A DNA stretch of 64,000 nt from Areca catechu (taxonomy: Eukaryota > Streptophyta > Magnoliopsida > Arecales > Arecaceae), in NCBI GenBank assembly GCA_021397845.1, contig CM038044.1:40224354-40288353 (forward strand). The letters are read 5' to 3'. Positions 59,722 through 64,000 of the stretch are shown in pieces (within the stretch, counting starts at the first letter, position 1; each line of letters opens with the position of its first letter). The position numbers were made by a program, and so were the translations under genes. A model generated the notes under the pieces. That model searched no databases. It saw only the letters and a list, made by a program, of their open reading frames with translations, and was not told where the DNA came from.

Positions 59722-60214
59722 ATTTAGATAACCTAATTTCCCTTCAAAAACTAAGGAAAAATCATTTAGAAAACCTCCTACAACTACTCATGTTTGTTGA
59801 ACAACTTTCCTTGAAATTTCATTGAATCAAATTCAATTTTTGAATCATTTCTTATTCTGTGGAAAGTTTTTGTTTGAGTCAACTCGAGCAATTTTGCTCA
59901 GGTCGAGCCAGCTCGAATGTCTAATTTTTCTACTTTTGCTCTGGTCGAGCTGACTAGGTCAACTTGATATCTTGCCTAGCCGACTCGGTGTTCTAATTGT
60001 TCTGAGTTCGCTCTGGTCGAGCCAACTCGGATGTTTCTAGGGCTGAGCGAGCCGACTCGAAAGTCAAGAATTCACTGGTTAAATAGTTCTGTATAATCTT
60101 TTCTTGAACTTAACTCTTTCTATTTTCACTTCAAACTCACCCTACTCCACTCGAAACCTTTACCAATCCCTCAAGAACCATTCCCAGATCCTTGATTTCC
60201 TAAATTCCACCGCA
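59722..60214 (+). other. Spacer between pol and the extra ORF
   Basis: Non-coding. Bases 59877-60063 contain several gtcgagccaactcgg/gagccgactcgaa motifs, the same word family as in the LTRs. Confidence 0.7.
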
Positions 60215-61633
60215 ATGGCTCCACGAAGATCTGCAAGGAAGATTCTTCAAGTAGGTGAATCAAGCACATGCAGTGAAGATGCAAAATAAAAAGGAGAAAA
60301 GAGGAAAATGTCTACCACTCCTGAGCAACAAGAAGAAGAAACTCCTCCTCCCGGACAGATTATCTCTATGGCCAACCGGCCCATTACTTACGGAAGAAGG
60401 ATAGATTTCTCATTTCTAGAAGAAATGAAAATGAAGATCGGAAGATGGATAGACAGCTAGGGTTGGAAGCATTTCTATTCATTGGACATTTTAACCTACC
60501 CCTCACTGGTACAGATTTTCTATGAAAATATAGTTCTTAAAGAATATCATTTGGAATCAACTGTTAAGGGAGTGAAAGTCATTGTGGATGAAGAAAAGTT
60601 GGGCAGCTAGCTTCAAATGCCAACGGATAGTGCCACCGAGCTTACCCTACTGGACAAAGAACACACTTTAAAGCTTATTTTGGAAAAAGAAGATGTGAGC
60701 TCCGTTTAACATGTTCAGGCCAACTTATTGTCAAAGGAAATGAGGCTTCTTCATAATATGGTCAGTAGACTATTTCTTCCCAGAACCGGTTGCTTTGACT
60801 GGGTAAGCGAGAAGGACATGACTTTCATGGGACATTTTTTAGAAGAAAAGCCTCTCAACCTTCCTTATATAATGATGATTCAAATGACTGAAGCAGCTAG
60901 GAAAGTTAAAGCCTACCAACCCTACGGTATAGTTTTTACCTTACTGTTTGAAGAAGTTGGAATTAATCTAACCAATGAGATAGGCAAGCCTCTACATCAC
61001 TCTGACACTTATTCCTTCAATTCACTGAAAAAAATGGGTTACAAATTACAAGGAGTATGGATAAAGAAAGTATCTAGTCAGTTTGCTGCTACTTCCTCAG
61101 AAGATGATGAAGCTACTGCTGTTAAAGACAAATCTGAAGGTACAATGATTACTCCATTTGACCTTAAGAAGCTAATATTTCAGAAGATGGAAACTATCTC
61201 AAATTCATTGACAGATCACATGAATTCTGCAATTGATGAAATAAAAAATATAGTAAATGCTAGCTTGCATAAAATGAGATCTGAACAGAAGCTTCACAAG
61301 GAGAAAATGGAAAAGAAAATGAAGGATTTTAAAGAAGAAGTCAGAAGTATCTTGCTGCAATCTCAGAAAGAAACAGTCACTACTGAAGATACTCCTGCAT
61401 AGATCATCAAAGAGTTACTTGAGACTCCTGCTCTTATTCCTTCATCTGATCCATCCTCAATCAAACCCAAACCTGTTATGACCGAGAAGAAACCTAAGGC
61501 CAAAAAGACTAAGGCATTTAGAGCCCCTATTAGAACTAGGTTTAGGGATTTAAAGTTTAAACCCCTGAAAACTAAGACCTCTGATAAGATTATAGATGTT
61601 GTCTCTTCTTCTTCTAGTGAAGAAGAAGAATAA
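60215..61633 (+). pseudogene. Sirevirus extra ORF (plant transposon protein domain), four to five in-frame stops
   Basis: One frame runs from ATG 60215 to TAA 61631-61633 and would give about 472 residues, interrupted by single stops near 60287, 60458, 60608, 60707 and 61400 but without a frameshift. The N-terminus is basic (MAPRRSARK). The middle has GWKHFYSL, TYPSLVQIFYENI, LLHNMVSRLFLPRTG and QPYGIVFTLLFEEVGI, the pattern of the putative plant transposon protein domain (Transposase_32-like). A coiled coil with an amphipathic Lys/Glu stretch follows (about 61150-61380), then a Lys-rich and Ser/Glu tail. No transmembrane segment was seen, so an envelope role is not supported here. Function unknown. 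Confidence 0.78.
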
Positions 61634-62469
61634 GTAGTTTAGTTAGTCTTTTGGTTGTGATTGATCACTTCTTTGTACTTCTCACTTTTTGATATATGAA
61701 TATTCTACCTTTTATCTTATATTGAATGAATGTACTTTCTTTCATATTTTGTACTGTGTATGAAAAAACTTCTCAATGAAATGAAAGTTCTTTTAGTAAT
61801 TTCTGTTGTTGTCATGTGATATCCTTCTAATCATACAATATTTTTGATACAATAATGATGTAATTTTAATTAGAATTTTAATTTTGAGAAAGTGAAATTA
61901 TCTCAAACAAATATTAAATACTTTCTCAATATATTTCAAAATTTAAGCTTTATTGAAACTACATTTTTGATTGCTTGACAAAAAGGGAGAGAATGGTATC
62001 TATAATTGAGTTGTCATGAAAATTCTGATATCTATGTTAAGCTTCCTATTCAATTATTCTTAAAGTGCTTAAAAAGAATGAAAAAGGGGGAGCACAAAAG
62101 TGATAGTATTCAAATTGGACCTAACTACTATATTATTTCAAAACCTAGAGAAAGGGAGAGATTCTCTTAAAAGAATGGATTTAATTCTAAACCCTTCTTT
62201 TGCTCTGATTGCTCTAAAATTAGTCTAAATTCTTTCAATTTCAAACTTTGATACTCCATGTTTGTGCTAATTCTGACTTTATGAAGCTTGCAAATCTAGT
62301 ACTTTGAAATACACAAAAGCACTAACATCAATACTATATAATTTCATCTTTAGAGCTCTGATACTTATTTACAAATACAGTTAGCTCAGATACATGTGAA
62401 TATTTACTTTCAAATACATTTATACATGCAAGTGTAAAGAATTTTTCATGTCTAGTGTTTTGTCATCAT
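61634..62469 (+). other. Untranslated 3' region of the Sirevirus-type element
   Basis: AT-rich, no sustained frame. Includes tttcatatttt, agggagag and similar text up to the polypurine tract. Confidence 0.55.
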
Positions 62470-62484
62470 CAAAAAGAGAAAGAT
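62470..62484 (+). other. Polypurine tract of the Sirevirus-type element
   Basis: caaaaagagaaagat directly before the 3' LTR TGTTGACC, a run of purines of the expected kind. Confidence 0.8.
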
Positions 62485-64000
62485 TGTTGACCCCATAAGT
62501 GATTTTGATGATAACCAAACATTGAAGCATGTATATTTATATCTAACAACTCTTCAAGTGTTTTACAAGTTTTTGTAGGATGATTTGTTTGTTCAAAATT
62601 TCAACTCCAACATCTTTACTTCTTGTTTTGAGTTGTGTTGTAATATGTTTTTGTAAAGAAGAACCCAATGAAAAAGCTAAGAAAAAATCTGTAAAAAAGA
62701 GTTACTTCTATGTGTGCGCGCCTTAGAATTATTTTGAGTTTGTATGCTTGAAAAATGTAAGAGTGTTGGTGAGAGTTTTTCTTTGAGTTCAATTGTAAAA
62801 TTTCTAAAGAAGTTACTCGAGCCGACCCAGCATGGTGAAGAGCCGACTCCACCTCATGGCACACAGCAAGGATTCTGGTACGCAGCAATCCGAGCCGACT
62901 CAAAGGTAACCGAGCCGACTCTAGTAAATCCGAGTCAACTGGAATATGTCCGAGCCGACTCCTCTAGAGTCCAGTTTTTGAAGATTTTTGAGAATAGCCA
63001 GGCGAGCCGACCCGAACCTCAAAGAGCTGACTCCGTCAAACCTAATTTTGAAGACCTAAGAAAGCGAGCCAACCTGAACTGCATCAAGCCAACTCTTCCA
63101 GAATAATGATTTTAGAACCTGAGAAGAAGAGCCGACCAAAGATCAAAAGAGCCGACTCCTCGAGTTCAAGATTTTCAAAGATATAAGTTCAAGCTGACCC
63201 GAGCTATCAAGAGCTGACTCATCCAGAGTGAAGTTTTGCACCCTGAGATAAAGAGCCGACTACACTGAAGATTTGGCAACTCGACCTATCGACTCGAAGG
63301 ATCCGAGCCAACTCGAAGGAATCTGAGCTGACTCGAATATCGCTTTCAGGTATCTAACGGCTAGTTCCAGAATTTCTTTTTGAATGTCAAAAATTACTCC
63401 AACGGTCATATGTCACATCCCAACGGTCTACAACATCTCAAACTACCTTGAAGTGATGGAAGACCATATATTTAAGGGATCTGAACTTCTCTCAAGTAAG
63501 TTTTATGAAAGTTTTTCAAAGTTTTGAAGCTACATGAATATCCTATCTACCAACAAGCAAGATAGCACAAGAGCATTCAAGTCAACCTTCAAGCCTTCAC
63601 CAACTCTAATCTGAAGCTTGAAACACTTTGCAAGGAAGCCACTGAATCAATTAAAGCTTATTCAAGTACATCTAAGTGAACTTCTCACAAGCTACACCGG
63701 CAACTATCTGACAAAAAGAGTTTGTCATTATTGTTGCATTTATTTCAATTCATCTTTGAATTGGTTGGGTTATTGGTGAGCTCGGTTGAAAAACCAAATA
63801 GGTTCTTGGTGAGCCTTTGATAAAAACCAAGTGTTGGATTCTTGGTGATCTTGGTAAAATCAAGTTAGGTTCTTGGTGATCCTGTGAAAACCAAGTTGGG
63901 TTCTTGGTGATCATGGTAAAACCAAGTTAGGTTCTTGGTGATCCTGTGAAAATCAAGGTGGGTTTCTTTGATGATCCTGTTTAAAACCAAAGGGTGTTGG
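62485..64000 (+). repeat. 3' LTR of the Sirevirus-type element (incomplete)
   Basis: 1516 of about 1827 bases are inside the window. Matches 52848-54370 in order, including the gagccgactc cluster and the start of the 31-bp repeats. Confidence 0.92.

Larger units (their letters stand above)
52848..64000 (+). mobile_element. Sirevirus-type Ty1/copia element, 3' LTR cut by the window edge
   Basis: The 5' LTR is 52848-54674 (1827 bp, TGTTG...CAACA) and the 3' LTR starts at 62485. Between them on the plus strand are primer site, a large gag with two knuckles, protease, integrase, reverse transcriptase, RNase H, a spacer and an extra ORF after pol, then a polypurine tract. The extra ORF and the SDADYAGYRIDRKSTSGTC RNase H pattern are typical of Sireviruses. 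Stops and shifts in gag, pol and the extra ORF show it is no longer active. The base text before 52848 is agatc; the matching right flank is outside the window. Confidence 0.9.

Noticed and set aside
60215..61633. Envelope gene in the Sirevirus-type element
   Set aside because: The predicted protein has no signal peptide or membrane segment; its domain pattern fits a plant transposon protein instead.

Overview
The window is plant nuclear DNA. It carries plant-type LTR retrotransposons of several lineages, short DNA transposons with clear target duplications, and one recognisable host gene with plant-style introns. The long, repeat-filled intron suggests a large-genome plant. A monocot such as a palm is my guess, but nothing in the window proves the taxon. 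I saw no bacterial genes, rRNA, CRISPR array or convincing tRNA gene.

Host gene: the 3' part of a plus-strand ARID-HMG (HMGB15-type) DNA-binding protein gene is split over five visible exons (15590-15668, 39436-39613, 39669-39776, 40102-40532, 40621-41070). Its 5' exon was not found and probably lies left of the window. The intron between the first two visible exons is 23,767 bp. It holds a PIF/Harbinger-like MITE (15813-16676), a Copia-type LTR remnant (about 17985-20090), five hAT-like MITE copies of two families (20152-25048, one nested in another), and a 12,245-bp Tat-lineage Ty3/gypsy element (26908-39152) ending 283 bp before the next exon.

Left of the gene: 1-1025 is a broken Tat-type integrase end. 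A complete-ended but internally deleted Ty3/gypsy chromovirus lies at 2076-9012, on the minus strand. A GGT-rich minisatellite lies at 9747-10140, and an older deleted gypsy remnant at about 11518-14393.

Right of the gene: a decayed Copia element (about 41620-47706) has a hAT-like MITE in its 3' LTR. It is followed by a Tat integrase scrap (48190-48660). Next comes a second chromovirus with the same gag-plus-integrase deletion plan (about 49019-52847, minus strand). Last is a Sirevirus-type Copia element (52848 to beyond 64000) with an extra ORF after pol.

The most unusual structure is inside the Tat element. Besides minus-strand gag-pol it carries two diverged gene-like modules in tandem on the opposite strand. 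Each has its own TATA box, a coiled-coil protein and an intron at the same relative position. Because the element is antisense to the host gene, these two promoters point in the host gene's direction, inside its giant intron.
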